Assembly: GCF_007673775.1 (NCBI RefSeq)
Contig: NZ_VEAF01000002.1
Location: 408,606-472,605, forward strand
From: Curtobacterium sp. 9128
Lineage (GTDB): Bacteria > Actinomycetota > Actinomycetes > Actinomycetales > Microbacteriaceae
Direction: 5' to 3'
DNA length: 64,000 nt
Shown: piece by piece, positions 33,120 to 43,342 of the stretch
Position numbering within the stretch: the first letter of the stretch is position 1
Layout of the letters: each line of letters starts with the position of its first letter
The notes under the pieces: generated by a model
What the model was told of the DNA's origin: nothing
Seen by the model: the letters and a program-made list of their open reading frames with translations, nothing else
Database searches by the model: none
Translations under genes and position numbers: made by a program

Positions 33120-34502
33120 TCAGCAGAGCGGGACGTTCACCGCCAGACCGCCCATCGCGGTCTCCTTGTACTTGCTCGACATGTCGGCGCCCGTCTGCCG
33201 CATGGTCTCGACCACCTGGTCGAGCGACACGTGGTGCACGCCGTCGCCCCGGAGCGCCATCCGCGCCGCGTTCACGGCCTTGTTCGCGGCGATCGCGTTG
33301 CGCTCGATGCACGGGATCTGCACGAGGCCGCCGATCGGGTCGCAGGTCAGTCCGAGGTTGTGCTCCATCGCGATCTCGGCGGCGTTCTCGACCTGCTCGG
33401 GTGTGCCGCCGAGGACCTCGGCGAGCCCGGCGGCGGCCATCGACGCGGCCGAACCGACCTCGCCCTGGCAGCCGACCTCGGCGCCGGAGATCGACGCGCG
33501 CTCCTTGTAGATCGACCCGATCGCGCCGGCGGTCAGCAGGAACCGGACGACGGTGGCGTCGCGGTGGTCGGCCGTGATCCCGGGGACGTAGGTCAGCGCG
33601 TAGTACAGCACCGCGGGGATGATGCCCGCGGCACCGTTCGTCGGCGCGGTGACGACCCGACCGCCGGACGCGTTCTCCTCGTTCACGGCCATCGCGGTGA
33701 GGTTGACCCACTCCATCGCGAAGAGCGGGTCGTGGCCGGGGTCGTCCCGCGTGAGCTGCTCGAACCAGGTGGCCGCGCGGCGGCGGACGTCGAGCCCGCC
33801 GGGGAGCGTGCCGGAGCGGCGGACGCTCCGGTCGACGCACGCCTCCATGACGTCGTGGATCCGGAGGAGGCCAGCGCGGACCTCGTCCTCGCTGCGGGTG
33901 GCGACCTCGTTCGCGAGGGCGATGCCGCTCACGGGGAGCCCGGTGGCGGCACAGGCGGCGAGGAGTTCGGCGCCGCTGGAGAACGGGTACGGCACCGCGT
34001 CGTCGACCGGGATGGCCGCCTCGGACACCGTCGTCGGCTCGTCCTCGCCGTCGCGGGTGATGAAGCCCCCGCCGACGGAGTAGTACGTCTCGACGGCGAG
34101 CTCGGACCCGTCGGCGTCGAAGGCCCGGAGCCGCATGGCGTTCGGGTGGCGCGGCAGCATCGTGAGGGGGTGCTGCACGACGTCTCGGAGGCGGAACGGC
34201 ACGGTCTGGCCGCCGGAGAGCCGGAGCGTGCCCGACTCCTCCAGCGTGTCGAGCGCCGCGGCCATGGCGTCCGGGTCGACGTCCTCGGGCTGCTCGCCCG
34301 TGAGGCCGATCGCCACGGCGCCGAGCGTCCCGTGCCCCTGCCCCGTCGAGGCCAGCGAGCCGTACAGGTCCACCCGGATGGTCACGAGCGGCAGCTCGGC
34401 TACGCGCTCGGCGAAGTCGGCGGCGGCGCGCATCGGCCCCACCGTGTGCGAGCTCGACGGGCCGACACCGACGCTGAACAGATCGAAGACGGAGACCGGC
34501 AC
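33120..34502 (-). CDS. sdaA: L-serine ammonia-lyase (L-serine dehydratase)
   Basis: This 460-residue iron-sulfur enzyme deaminates serine to pyruvate. The N-terminal beta-domain begins [25 protein letters not shown], of which VGPSSSHT is the diagnostic part. The alpha-domain holds the likely cluster cysteines in [15 protein letters not shown] and [12 protein letters not shown] 34502 is preferred to the GTG at 34511 because TAGGGT (34515-34510) lies 7 bases upstream and would run into the earlier codon. This also gives the usual SdaA N-terminus. Confidence 0.92.
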   Translation of the reverse strand: MPVSVFDLFSVGVGPSSSHTVGPMRAAADFAERVAELPLVTIRVDLYGSLASTGQGHGTLGAVAIGLTGEQPEDVDPDAMAAALDTLEESGTLRLSGGQTVPFRLRDVVQHPLTMLPRHPNAMRLRAFDADGSELAVETYYSVGGGFITRDGEDEPTTVSEAAIPVDDAVPYPFSSGAELLAACAATGLPVSGIALANEVATRSEDEVRAGLLRIHDVMEACVDRSVRRSGTLPGGLDVRRRAATWFEQLTRDDPGHDPLFAMEWVNLTAMAVNEENASGGRVVTAPTNGAAGIIPAVLYYALTYVPGITADHRDATVVRFLLTAGAIGSIYKERASISGAEVGCQGEVGSAASMAAAGLAEVLGGTPEQVENAAEIAMEHNLGLTCDPIGGLVQIPCIERNAIAANKAVNAARMALRGDGVHHVSLDQVVETMRQTGADMSSKYKETAMGGLAVNVPLC

Positions 34503-34553
34503 GCCCGCCACCCTAACCCGTCCGGACGGCCGGTTCCCCGATGGGGACGACCG

Positions 34554-35480
34554 TCACGGGACGAGGACGATCTTCCCGCGCGTGTGCCCCTGCTCGAGCT
34601 CCTCGTAGGCGTCCTGCACGCGCTCGAGCGGGTAGGTCGCGGCGACGGGGAGCTCGATGGCACCCTCGGCGACCATGTTCGCGAGGGCTCCGAGGATCTC
34701 CGGGTCGGCGGTGTCGGTGCTGCCGGACGCCTTCGCGCCGACCTCGCCGGCCGCCTCGAACGCGATGATCGTCTCGATGCGGTCCGCCGGGATGCCGAGC
34801 GCGATGCCGAGCCGCACGTACTCCTCGCCGTGCGTGTCGATGAGCGCGTCGACGCCGTTCGTCGCGAGCTCCTGGATGCGTTCCTGCAGCCCGTCACCGT
34901 AGGCGACCGGACGTGCGCGCTTCGAGGCGAGCCACTCGTGGTTCGCCTCCGAGGCGACGGCGATGACGTCGACGCCCTCGTTGGTGAGCAGCTGCGTGAC
35001 GAATCCACCGACGCCACCCGCCGCGCCGGAGACGACGACGGTCTCACCCGGGCGCGGGTCGACGGCACGAACCGCGGCGGCGGCGGTGGTCGCGACGACG
35101 TCGAACCCGCCGGCCACCGACCAGTCCAGCAGCCGGGGCTTCTGGACGACCTGTTCGGCTGGCACCGACACGTACTCGGCCTGGCTGGCGCGGTCCCACG
35201 ACCAGCCCATCACCTCTTCGCGCTCGTCGACGCCGTCGACGCCCTCGCCCACCGCGACGACGATGCCGGCGAAGTCGGTGCCCTGGCCGGACGGCAGGTC
35301 CCCGCCGAACGCGCCCTGACGGATCGCGGACTCGCCGGGGTTGATCCCTGCCGCGCGCACCCGCACGAGGACACGGCCCGGCTCCACCGCGGGAACGGGG
35401 ACCTCGGCGACGTGGAGCACGGATCGGTCACCCCACTCGTCGAAGCGGACGGCGCGCATGGTCTCAGGAAGATCACTCAT
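34554..35480 (-). CDS. zinc-independent NADP-dependent quinone-oxidoreductase-like MDR protein
   Basis: This 308-residue medium-chain dehydrogenase/reductase has the N-terminal GroES-like domain (VRAAGINPGESAIRQG, GTDFAGIVVAVGEGV) and the nucleotide-binding GAAGGVGGFVTQL motif (about 155-168). No structural-zinc cysteines are seen, so it belongs to the quinone oxidoreductase side. The substrate is unknown. ATG 35480 has TAGCGT 8 bases upstream and no ribosome site, consistent with leaderless transcription. Another start at the MRAVRF methionine is possible. Confidence 0.85.
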   Translation of the reverse strand: MSDLPETMRAVRFDEWGDRSVLHVAEVPVPAVEPGRVLVRVRAAGINPGESAIRQGAFGGDLPSGQGTDFAGIVVAVGEGVDGVDEREEVMGWSWDRASQAEYVSVPAEQVVQKPRLLDWSVAGGFDVVATTAAAAVRAVDPRPGETVVVSGAAGGVGGFVTQLLTNEGVDVIAVASEANHEWLASKRARPVAYGDGLQERIQELATNGVDALIDTHGEEYVRLGIALGIPADRIETIIAFEAAGEVGAKASGSTDTADPEILGALANMVAEGAIELPVAATYPLERVQDAYEELEQGHTRGKIVLVP

Positions 35481-35574
35481 CGACAGTGACGCTACGCCTC
35501 AGCGCGGACCACTTCCCGGTTGGAGCGCTCCTTCGCTGCCGTGTCGGCGGTCGCCCCCGTGGCACACTGATCGC

Positions 35575-36393
35575 ATGCCGATCCTCCACAAGGACATGCA
35601 GGTGTGCATCTCCCTCGCGGCCCGGCCGAGCAACATCGGCACGCGGTTCCACAACTTCCTCTACGACGAGCTCGGGCTCGAGTTCGTCTACAAGGCGTTC
35701 ACCACGACCGACCTGCCCGGGGCCGTCACGGGCATCCGCGCGCTCGGCATCCGGGGCTGTTCGGTCTCGATGCCGTTCAAGGAGGCGGTCATCCCCCTCG
35801 TCGACGTCGTCGAGGACTCGGCGACCGCCATCCAGTCCGTCAACACCGTCGTGAACGACGACGGCGTGCTCACCGCGTCGAACACCGACTACGAGGCGGT
35901 CGCCGCCCTGCTCGACACGCACGCGGTTGACCGGGAGGCTCGGGTCCTGCTCCGCGGGTCCGGCGGCATGGCGAAGGCGGTCACCGCGGCGTTCCGGGGT
36001 GCTGGGTTCGCGCACCTCACCGTCGTGGCGCGCAACGCCGAGACCGGCCGGGCGCTCGCCGACCAGTACGGCTACGGCTGGGTCGGCGCCGAGGACGAGG
36101 CCGGCGACGCCGACGTGCTGGTGAACGTCACCCCGCTCGGCATGGACGGCGACGAGGCGGAGACGCTCGCCTTCGCGACGGACCGCATCGACGCGGCGCA
36201 CACCGTCTTCGACGTGGTCGCCTTCCCCTCCGAGACACCGCTGGTGCGCGCGGGACGCGACCGCGACCGGCACGTCATCACCGGCGCCGAGGTCATCGCC
36301 CTGCAGGCGGCCCGCCAGTTCGAGCGCTACACGGGCGTCGCGCTCACCGACGACCAGGTGCGTCGCGCCAGCGCGTTCTCGCGCGCCGTCTAG
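35575..36393 (+). CDS. shikimate 5-dehydrogenase-like protein
   Basis: This 272-residue relative of AroE/YdiB has the shikimate-binding type SLAARPSNIGTRFHNFLYDEL segment in place of the usual SLSPxMHN, then CSVSMPFKEAVIP (with the catalytic Lys), NTVVNDDG and the NADP loop RGSGGMAKAVTAAF. The altered substrate loop suggests it may act on something other than shikimate, as known for several AroE-like proteins. ATG 35575 is preceded by a CACACT box and no ribosome site. The gene ends at a perfect 40-base palindrome. Confidence 0.85.
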   Translation: MPILHKDMQVCISLAARPSNIGTRFHNFLYDELGLEFVYKAFTTTDLPGAVTGIRALGIRGCSVSMPFKEAVIPLVDVVEDSATAIQSVNTVVNDDGVLTASNTDYEAVAALLDTHAVDREARVLLRGSGGMAKAVTAAFRGAGFAHLTVVARNAETGRALADQYGYGWVGAEDEAGDADVLVNVTPLGMDGDEAETLAFATDRIDAAHTVFDVVAFPSETPLVRAGRDRDRHVITGAEVIALQAARQFERYTGVALTDDQVRRASAFSRAV

Positions 36394-36407
36394 GCGACCG
36401 GACGACG

Positions 36408-36447
36408 GCCGGGAGGCCCGGTGCCAGCTGGCACCGGGCCTCCCGGC
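36408..36447. terminator. bidirectional terminator, perfect 40-base palindrome
   Basis: GCCGGGAGGCCCGGTGCCAG (36408-36427) is followed at once by its exact complement. It lies between the converging shikimate-dehydrogenase-like and SRPBCC genes, and is one member of a family also found at 43286, 54133 and 63670. Confidence 0.85.
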
Positions 36448-36453
36448 GAGCGG

Positions 36454-36897
36454 TCAGTGCTTCCCGGCGCGACCGGTCGCGACCCAGCTGAGCCGGCGGA
36501 TGCTCTCGTGGTTGCGGAACCAGATCCCCGGCTGCGCGATGAACCCAGGCACCAGCGATCCCGGTCCCGCCACCGGGTTCTCCCGCAGCGTGACCCGGCA
36601 GCCGCGGGGGTGCGGCTCCACCTCGACCTCGACACGGGCCTCCCCGACCGGCCACCCGCGTGCCTGGATGACCAGCCGTCGCGGCGCGTCGAGCTCCAGG
36701 ACGGTGGTCGTGTCGTTGATGACCAGGGGCCAGACGCCGAACGAGTGGTGGATGCGCGTGCCCACGGCGGGCCATCCCGCGTCCTCCCCACGCATCCGGG
36801 ACGCCCCGACCACCCAGGTCGTGTAGAGCCAGCCGTCGCCGAGGACGTCGAAGACGTCCTCGGGCGTGCAGTGCATGATGCGGACGTTCTTCGCCAT
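36454..36897 (-). CDS. SRPBCC-family protein
   Basis: This 147-residue START/Bet v1-like protein has the N-terminal strand-helix VRIMHCTPEDVFDVLGDGWLYTTWVVGASR (about 4-33; only part significant) and the terminal helix WFRNHESIRRLSWVATGR. The fold binds hydrophobic ligands. The gene starts 2 bases after the stop of the FAD oxidoreductase, with its GGAGGA ribosome site inside that gene, so the two are co-expressed and may handle one substrate. The ligand is not known. Confidence 0.82.
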   Translation of the reverse strand: MAKNVRIMHCTPEDVFDVLGDGWLYTTWVVGASRMRGEDAGWPAVGTRIHHSFGVWPLVINDTTTVLELDAPRRLVIQARGWPVGEARVEVEVEPHPRGCRVTLRENPVAGPGSLVPGFIAQPGIWFRNHESIRRLSWVATGRAGKH

Positions 36898-36899
36898 GA

Positions 36900-38345
36900 T
36901 CAGTCCTCCGGTGCGAGATCGACGTCGACGGGCAGTCCGAACGTGTGTCGGAGCGCACTCTTCGCCGCGTGCCACCCTGCCATGCCGTGCACCCCGGGGC
37001 CAGGAGCGGCCGCCTCCGAGCACAGGTACATGCCCCCGCCCATCCGCCACGGATCACTCGACAGCAGCGGACGCTTGACCAGCTGCCAGAAGCTCGCGGC
37101 ACCGGCGGCGATGTCGCCGCCGACGTAGTTCGGGTTGTACCCGGCCATCTCCACGGCGGTCCGGGAGCTCGACGCGAGCACGGTGTCACGGAAGCCGGGT
37201 GCGAAGCGCTCGATCTGGCGGGTGACGGCCTCGGTCTGGTCGACGTCGGAGCCCGCGGGGACGTGCGCGTACGCCCAGAACACGTGCTTGCCCTCGGGCG
37301 CCCGGGACGGGTCGACGACGGTCGGCTCGGAACCGAGGACGTACGGCCGGTCCGCGTGGCGACCGTTCGCCACGGCGTGCTCGGCGGCGGCGATCTCACC
37401 GCGGGTCCCGCCGATGTGCACCGTGCCGGCCCGCCGAAGGCCCGGGTTCGTCCACGGCACCGGGTCGGAGAGCGCGAAGTCGACCTTCGCCGCGGCGTTG
37501 CCGAACCGGAAGCGACGGAGGGCACCGCGGCGCGGCCTCGGGATCTGGGCCCCCGCGATCTGCAGCATCCCGGGGACGCTCGTGTCGAACAGCACCGCCT
37601 TCGCCTGGGTCAGGTCGCCGAGCGACCGGACGTGCTGCCCGGTGACGATCCGTCCACCGTGGGCGACCAGGTCGTTGGCGAGCGCGTCGACGATCGCCTG
37701 GCTGCCCCCGATCGGCACCGGCCAGCCCCTGGCGTGCGCGTACACGCCGAGCGACAGGGCTGCAGCGGCGGTCGCGAGGGAGGGCATGTGCTGGATCGAG
37801 TGCGCCGCGACCCCGGACACCATCGCCGGGGCGACGTCCCCCCGGAACCGGGCGTTCCACGCTCCCGTGCCCTGCTCCAGGGCGCGGAGGCCGAAGCGCA
37901 GGACCGTGATCGGGTGCTGTGGGACGTTCAGCAGCGCTCCCGTGGCGAAGTGCGACACCCGGTCGGCGTTCCGCGCCAGCGGGGCCATCAGGTTCCGGAA
38001 CGCCGGGCCGTCCACGCCGAGCTCCGCGACGGTCTGCTCGAGGTCGCGGTGGGCGAGTCCCGCGCGGCCGCCGTCGAGCGGGTGCCCGTACTGCACCTCG
38101 GGCAGGCGCAGCTCGATCCGTCGCTCCATCTGGAACGCGCGGAAGAACTCCGACTGCAGGGCCATCGGGTGCACGGCGGAGCAGACGTCGTGGTGGAAGC
38201 CGGGCAGCGTGAGCTCAGCCGTCCTCGCACCGCCGCCGATGGTGTCGTTCCGCTCGACGACCTCCACCGACAGACCGGCGCGCGCCAGCGTCACTGCTGC
38301 GGCGAGCCCGTTCGGACCTGCCCCGACCACCACCGCATCGACCAT
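36900..38345 (-). CDS. phytoene-desaturase-like FAD/NAD(P)-binding oxidoreductase
   Basis: This 481-residue flavoprotein starts with the dinucleotide motif AVVVGAGPNGLAAAVTLARAG (about 4-24) and the ERNDTIGGGARTAEL extension, and ends with GGGMYLCSEAAAPGPGVHGMAGWHAAKSAL, the C-terminal FAD motif of this group (only the first part written matters). It belongs to the NAD(P)/FAD oxidoreductases related to CrtI but acting on unknown substrates, since no other carotenoid gene is nearby. ATG 38345 has TAGGCT 6 bases upstream (leaderless). It is coupled to the SRPBCC gene. Confidence 0.85.
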   Translation of the reverse strand: MVDAVVVGAGPNGLAAAVTLARAGLSVEVVERNDTIGGGARTAELTLPGFHHDVCSAVHPMALQSEFFRAFQMERRIELRLPEVQYGHPLDGGRAGLAHRDLEQTVAELGVDGPAFRNLMAPLARNADRVSHFATGALLNVPQHPITVLRFGLRALEQGTGAWNARFRGDVAPAMVSGVAAHSIQHMPSLATAAAALSLGVYAHARGWPVPIGGSQAIVDALANDLVAHGGRIVTGQHVRSLGDLTQAKAVLFDTSVPGMLQIAGAQIPRPRRGALRRFRFGNAAAKVDFALSDPVPWTNPGLRRAGTVHIGGTRGEIAAAEHAVANGRHADRPYVLGSEPTVVDPSRAPEGKHVFWAYAHVPAGSDVDQTEAVTRQIERFAPGFRDTVLASSSRTAVEMAGYNPNYVGGDIAAGAASFWQLVKRPLLSSDPWRMGGGMYLCSEAAAPGPGVHGMAGWHAAKSALRHTFGLPVDVDLAPED

Positions 38346-38500
38346 GGCCCGAGCCTACGAGCCGCAGATCATGCTGGTTCAGGTACCGCGCTCGACGCCG
38401 AGCAGATGGTTGCAATCTGATGTTCTACATGGCAGTTTCGTCCCACGACCTCCTTGGTCGAAGAGCTCCCGACGCCGATGTCGGGAAGAAGGAGACAAGA

Positions 38501-39106
38501 ATGTCCATCTCGTCCATCCGCCGCACCCGCGCCGTCCTCGTCATCGGAGCGGTGACGTCAGTCCTCGCAGCTTCGCTCGTCGCCTCACCCGCGGTGGCGG
38601 CTGATCAAGCGCCATCTGCGGTGTCGGACTCCTCCTGGTCAGCACTTGATCGGGCGATCGATGGTTCGACGTTCGACGGCAGGACCGCCCTGGAGGCCGG
38701 TGTCGACCCCGCGCTGGTGGAGGACTTCGCCACGGGCTGGGCGATCACCGGCAAGCCGACCGAGAACGTCGATGTCGACGTCGATCTCGTACGGGAGCTC
38801 GGGCAGATCTCCGCTCGAGCCTGCTCCGGGAAGAACCGGCTGGACTACACGGGGATCCAGCTGAACGCGTACCTGGACTCGTGCAACAGCTCGAAGCTCC
38901 TGGGAATGGTCCAGCAAGCCGCCGGTGTCGGTGTCATCGCCGCAGCGATCACGTCCTGGACGGGAGTCGGCGGCCTCGCGGCCGGGACGATCGCCGGGGC
39001 GTTGGCCATCAGTGCTGGTGTGCTCCAGGTCTGCTCATCGAACGGTCGGGGCATCGCGGCACACATGATCCCTCCGACCGCCGTCATGTGGTGCAACAAC
39101 CAGTGA
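38501..39106 (+). CDS. secreted four-cysteine protein of unknown function, bacteriocin-like features
   Basis: This 201-residue protein has a signal peptide (about 1-34, cleavage near AVAA-DQ). The mature chain contains cysteines at 108, 128, 178 and 198 and a long glycine-rich hydrophobic stretch (about 140-176: GVGVIAAAITSW, GVGGLAAGTIAGALAISAG) that could insert in a membrane. The base composition is less GC-rich than its neighbours. GAAGGAG precedes ATG 38501. A two-helix membrane protein starts on its stop codon (GTGA), the layout of a toxin or bacteriocin with an immunity protein. That function is a hypothesis; no family is recognised. Confidence 0.7.
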   Translation: MSISSIRRTRAVLVIGAVTSVLAASLVASPAVAADQAPSAVSDSSWSALDRAIDGSTFDGRTALEAGVDPALVEDFATGWAITGKPTENVDVDVDLVRELGQISARACSGKNRLDYTGIQLNAYLDSCNSSKLLGMVQQAAGVGVIAAAITSWTGVGGLAAGTIAGALAISAGVLQVCSSNGRGIAAHMIPPTAVMWCNNQ

Positions 39107-39345
39107 CCGCCTCCGCCAACGACCGCCGGGTCCGGATGGCTCGTTTCGCGTCGAAACTCCTCGCGATCGTCTCGGCGGCGCTCGGGGGTGGCGCTGTCGC
39201 GCTCAGTTTCGCGGCGACGACGGTCCTCCTACCCGATCGTGCGGCCACCGACACCCTTCATCACTGGGCATTCATCTTGATCGCTTCCGGCCTCATCGGC
39301 GTCGGCGTGGCCTCGATCCTTCGGCATCACGCCCGCGAGCGATGA
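39103..39345 (+). CDS. small two-helix membrane protein coupled to the secreted protein
   Basis: This 80-residue protein has a basic N-terminus and two membrane helices (about 17-42 and 53-73) joined by a short polar loop, ending HHARER. GTG 39103 overlaps the stop of the secreted protein, so the two are translated together. Size and position fit an immunity protein, an anchor or an export partner. No homology is recognised. Right after it comes the inverted repeat at 39351-39395. Confidence 0.65.
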   Translation: MTASANDRRVRMARFASKLLAIVSAALGGGAVALSFAATTVLLPDRAATDTLHHWAFILIASGLIGVGVASILRHHARER

Positions 39346-39350
39346 ACTCA

Positions 39351-40454
<1,104 letters not shown>

Positions 40455-40483
40455 GTCGCGAGCGCGGCCTGGCCGCACGCCTC

Positions 40484-40523
40484 GACGACGACTGCGCGCG
40501 CGGGCGCATGCGCAGTCGTCGTC
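40484..40523. terminator. bidirectional terminator hairpin
   Basis: GACGACGACTGCGC (40484-40497) and GCGCAGTCGTCGTC (40510-40523) are perfect 14-base arms with a 12-base loop, between two converging genes. A second, outer pair (CGCCTCGAC/GTCGAGGCG) surrounds it. Confidence 0.75.
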
Positions 40524-40554
40524 AGCACGTGCAGGTCGAGGCGCAGCCGCCCCG

Positions 40555-41832
40555 TCACTCGTAGCGGAGCGCCTCGATCGGGTTCTGCCGTGCGGCCCGT
40601 CGTGCCGGGAGGGTCCCGGCGAGGAACGCGATGAACATCACCACGAGCACGATCGTGATCACCGAGGACGGCGCGAACTGCAGGATCTGCAGGCCGGGCA
40701 GGTCCTTGAGCACGGTCCCGGCCAGGACATTCGAGATCCCGGTGCCGAGGGCGATCGCCACACCGGCACCGATGGCGCTGCCGAGGAACCCGATGAACAC
40801 CGCCTCGAGCGAGAACAGCGTGTAGACCTTCCCGCCGCCCATGCCCATCGCCTTCATCAGGCCGATCTCGCGGGTGCGCTCCTGCACGCTCATGAGCAGC
40901 GTGTTGATGATGCCGAACCCGGCGGCGATGAGGGCGATCACCGCGAAGGCGTTGAGCACCCCGACGATGCCGTTGATGACGGTCTGGAACTGCCCGAGCT
41001 GGTCCTGGATCGTCTGCCCGGTGAAACCGTCCTTCGACAGGGCGCTCTTCACGTCGGGCACGCTGGCCCCGTCGCGCAGGGTGGCCGAGGCGCTGGCGTA
41101 CGAGGTGGCGATGGACGCGGGCTTGCCGGTCTCCTGCGCGGCCTGCATGGCGTCCGTCAGCGCGGTGTTCGCGCCGGCGCCGCCGCCGAACAGCGACTCG
41201 TTCTGCACGCCGACGACCGTCGCGGTCAGGGTGTGCTCCTGCCCCTGGTAGTCGTCCACCGCGAAGGTGAGCTCCTTGCCGACGGCGGCCGAGCTGCTGC
41301 CGAGGCCGAGGTTCTTCAGGTAGTTCGTCGGCAGGACCACCTGGTTCGCGCTGGTGCTGTCGTCGAGCTGCTCGCCGTCGGCCAGGTCGGCCTTCAGCTC
41401 GCCGGCGTTGGCGGACAGCGGCACGACGTACTTGCCGTGGCCGTCGTACTCGGCGTACTTCGGGCTGAGTGCGACGGCGGGACGGACGCTGGCGATGCCG
41501 TCGATGCCCTTGACCTGGTCCACGTCGGACTGCGACAGGTACCCGAAGGACGCCGGGCCGCGGTTGACGCTCTGGGTGGACGCGTTCGGGTCGTACTTCG
41601 CCGGGCCGCTGTCGGCGGACGAGCTGTCGACGGTCTTCGTGACCGTCAGGGCCCCGGTGTCGCCGATCGACGCGACCTGCGTGTCGATGTAGTTGCCGAC
41701 GCCGGTGCCGATCGCCGAGGTCAACGTGATCGTGAACGCGCCGATGAAGATCGCGATGACCGTCAGCGTGGTGCGGAGCTTGGAGCGGAACGTGTTGCCC
41801 ACAGCGGTGCGGAGGAGGTCGAGGAAGTTCAT
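40555..41832 (-). CDS. MacB-type ABC transporter permease (FtsX domain)
   Basis: This 425-residue permease has one N-terminal membrane helix (about 18-40), a periplasm-like MacB_PCD extracellular domain (about 45-280) and three C-terminal helices in the FtsX domain (AFAVIALIAAGFGIINTLLMSV, ERTREIGLMKAMG, TLPARRAARQNPIEALRYE at the end). It works with the ATPase encoded just upstream by mechanotransmission. Its ATG overlaps the ATPase stop (ATGA). Likely cargo is a peptide, lipid or drug; no accessory MacA-type protein is present. Confidence 0.9.
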   Translation of the reverse strand: MNFLDLLRTAVGNTFRSKLRTTLTVIAIFIGAFTITLTSAIGTGVGNYIDTQVASIGDTGALTVTKTVDSSSADSGPAKYDPNASTQSVNRGPASFGYLSQSDVDQVKGIDGIASVRPAVALSPKYAEYDGHGKYVVPLSANAGELKADLADGEQLDDSTSANQVVLPTNYLKNLGLGSSSAAVGKELTFAVDDYQGQEHTLTATVVGVQNESLFGGGAGANTALTDAMQAAQETGKPASIATSYASASATLRDGASVPDVKSALSKDGFTGQTIQDQLGQFQTVINGIVGVLNAFAVIALIAAGFGIINTLLMSVQERTREIGLMKAMGMGGGKVYTLFSLEAVFIGFLGSAIGAGVAIALGTGISNVLAGTVLKDLPGLQILQFAPSSVITIVLVVMFIAFLAGTLPARRAARQNPIEALRYE

Positions 41833-42563
41833 GCGGAGTGCCTTCCGTGCATCGAGGAGAGCTCGGCGGGTGCCGCTCCGCCGGTCCCGCTGACGATGAC
41901 CCCGTCGCGCACGTTCACGCTCCGGTCGCACCGTGCCGCGAGTTCGTCGTCGTGTGTGACCACCACCAGGGTGATCCCCCGCTCGCGCTGCAGGCCGAAG
42001 AGCAGGTCCTCGACGACCTCGCCCGTGTTCGTGTCGAGGTTGCCCGTCGGCTCGTCCGCGAAGATGACGCTCGGCTCCCCCACGAGTGCCCGGGCGATGA
42101 CCACCCGCTGCTTCTGTCCGCCGGAGAGGTCGTTGGCGTCGTTCTTCGCCTTGTCCGCCAGGCCCAGGGCGTCGAGGGCCGCCATGCCGCGACGCTTCCG
42201 CTCGGCCCCGGAGACGCCGGCGATCTTCAGCGGCAGCACGACGTTGTCGAGCACCGAGGTCTTCGGCGTCAGGAAGAACTGCTGGAACACGAACCCGAAC
42301 GTGCTGTTGCGGGTGCGGTTCACGTCACGGGCGCTCAGCGTCGCGGCGTCGGTGCCGTCGAGCAGGACCTCGCCCGAGGACGGCTTGTCGAGCAGGGCCA
42401 GCAGGTGCATGAGCGTCGACTTCCCCGAGCCGGACTTGCCGACGATCGCCAGGCTCTCGCCCTGGTGCACGGCCAGGGACACCCCCTTCAGCGCGTCGAA
42501 GCGGGTGGAGCCTCGGCCGTAGGTCCTCGTGAGGCTCCTGGCCTCGAGCACGGGAGTGGTCAT
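41829..42563 (-). CDS. MacB/LolD-type ABC transporter ATPase
   Basis: This 244-residue ATPase has Walker A GKSGSGKST (about 38-46), the signature LSGGQKQRV (about 146-154), Walker B VIFADEPTGNLD (about 166-177) and the H-loop VTHD. It pairs with the FtsX permease downstream. A TetR regulator is divergent from it, sharing a 80-base promoter gap, and is its probable repressor. ATG 42563 is leaderless with TACGCT six bases upstream. Confidence 0.93.
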   Translation of the reverse strand: MTTPVLEARSLTRTYGRGSTRFDALKGVSLAVHQGESLAIVGKSGSGKSTLMHLLALLDKPSSGEVLLDGTDAATLSARDVNRTRNSTFGFVFQQFFLTPKTSVLDNVVLPLKIAGVSGAERKRRGMAALDALGLADKAKNDANDLSGGQKQRVVIARALVGEPSVIFADEPTGNLDTNTGEVVEDLLFGLQRERGITLVVVTHDDELAARCDRSVNVRDGVIVSGTGGAAPAELSSMHGRHSA

Positions 42564-42569
42564 GGCCCG

Positions 42570-42637
42570 AGCGTACTGTCCGTTGCACGACTGAAAGTTT
42601 GCGTTTGCTGCAAGACAGGTGACGTTCCGGTTACCGT
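42570..42637. promoter_or_regulatory. divergent promoter gap of exporter and TetR gene
   Basis: TACGCT (42575-42570, minus) and TACCGT (42632-42637, plus) are leaderless -10 boxes for the ATPase and the TetR gene. Between them the AT-richer segment contains TTGCA and TGCAA arms (about 42583 and 42608) with a 21-base spacer, a possible TetR operator. Confidence 0.5.
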
Positions 42638-42643
42638 CGAGTC

Positions 42644-43261
42644 ATGCACGACACCGAGATGGGCCTGCGCGACCGCAAACGCATCGAGACCCGCACCCGC
42701 ATCGCCGAGTCCGCCAGGACCCTCGCGCTGGAGCAGGACATCGACCGCACCACGATCGAGCAGATCGCCGCGCGGGCGGACATCTCGCCGCGCACCTTCT
42801 TCAACTACTTCGAGAGCAAGGAGGACGCGGTCCTCGGGCACACCGAGCTGGACCTGTCCGCCGAAGCCCTCGAGGCGCACCTCCGGACCGTCGCGGGCGA
42901 GCCGGCGGCGCAGGCGGTGGTCGACCTGGCGTTCCTGGTGTTCGGCGACACCTTCGGGGACGAGCGGCACCGGAACGAGCGCAAGGAGCTCATCGTGCGC
43001 TTCCCGCAGCTGATGCGCCGACAGGTCACGCGGATGACGGCCGTGGCCGAGGCGATGACCGGCGCGGTCCGCACCGTGCTGGAGCGCGACCCGGCCTGGG
43101 GACCGGAGGCGGCGACCCCGCAGGCGGCCGAGATGCTCCTCGGCATGGTGATGACGGCGCTGCGGACCTCGGCCAGGAGCGACGGCTCGGACCCGGAGCA
43201 GGTGCGCACCCAGGTGGTCGCCCTGATGCGCGACACCGCAGCCCGCATCACGGCGGACTGA
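42644..43261 (+). CDS. TetR-family transcriptional regulator
   Basis: This 205-residue repressor-type protein has the N-terminal HTH at about residues 13-58 (ETRTRIAESARTLALEQDIDRTTIEQIAARADISPRTFFNYF in outline; key motif RTFFNYFESKEDAV). The effector domain is unlike the other TetR protein in this window. It is divergent from the MacB-type exporter and probably controls it. The start is leaderless, with TACCGT six bases upstream. Confidence 0.88.
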   Translation: MHDTEMGLRDRKRIETRTRIAESARTLALEQDIDRTTIEQIAARADISPRTFFNYFESKEDAVLGHTELDLSAEALEAHLRTVAGEPAAQAVVDLAFLVFGDTFGDERHRNERKELIVRFPQLMRRQVTRMTAVAEAMTGAVRTVLERDPAWGPEAATPQAAEMLLGMVMTALRTSARSDGSDPEQVRTQVVALMRDTAARITAD

Positions 43262-43285
43262 CGGACCGACGGACTGACGGGCTGA

Positions 43286-43329
43286 CGGACGGGAGGCCCG
43301 TGGCGATGCCGCCACGAGCCTCCCGTCCG
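43286..43329. terminator. bidirectional terminator of the GGGAGGC family
   Basis: Outer arms CGGACGGGAGGC (43286-43297) and GCCTCCCGTCCG (43318-43329), plus inner arms CGTGGC/GCCACG, form a long hairpin between the converging TetR and binding-protein genes. Confidence 0.8.
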
Positions 43330-43342
43330 GTGCTCCCCCGTG

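Noticed and set aside
36900..38345. A carotenoid biosynthesis locus
   Set aside because: The FAD enzyme resembles CrtI, but no phytoene synthase, cyclase or prenyl-transferase is nearby.
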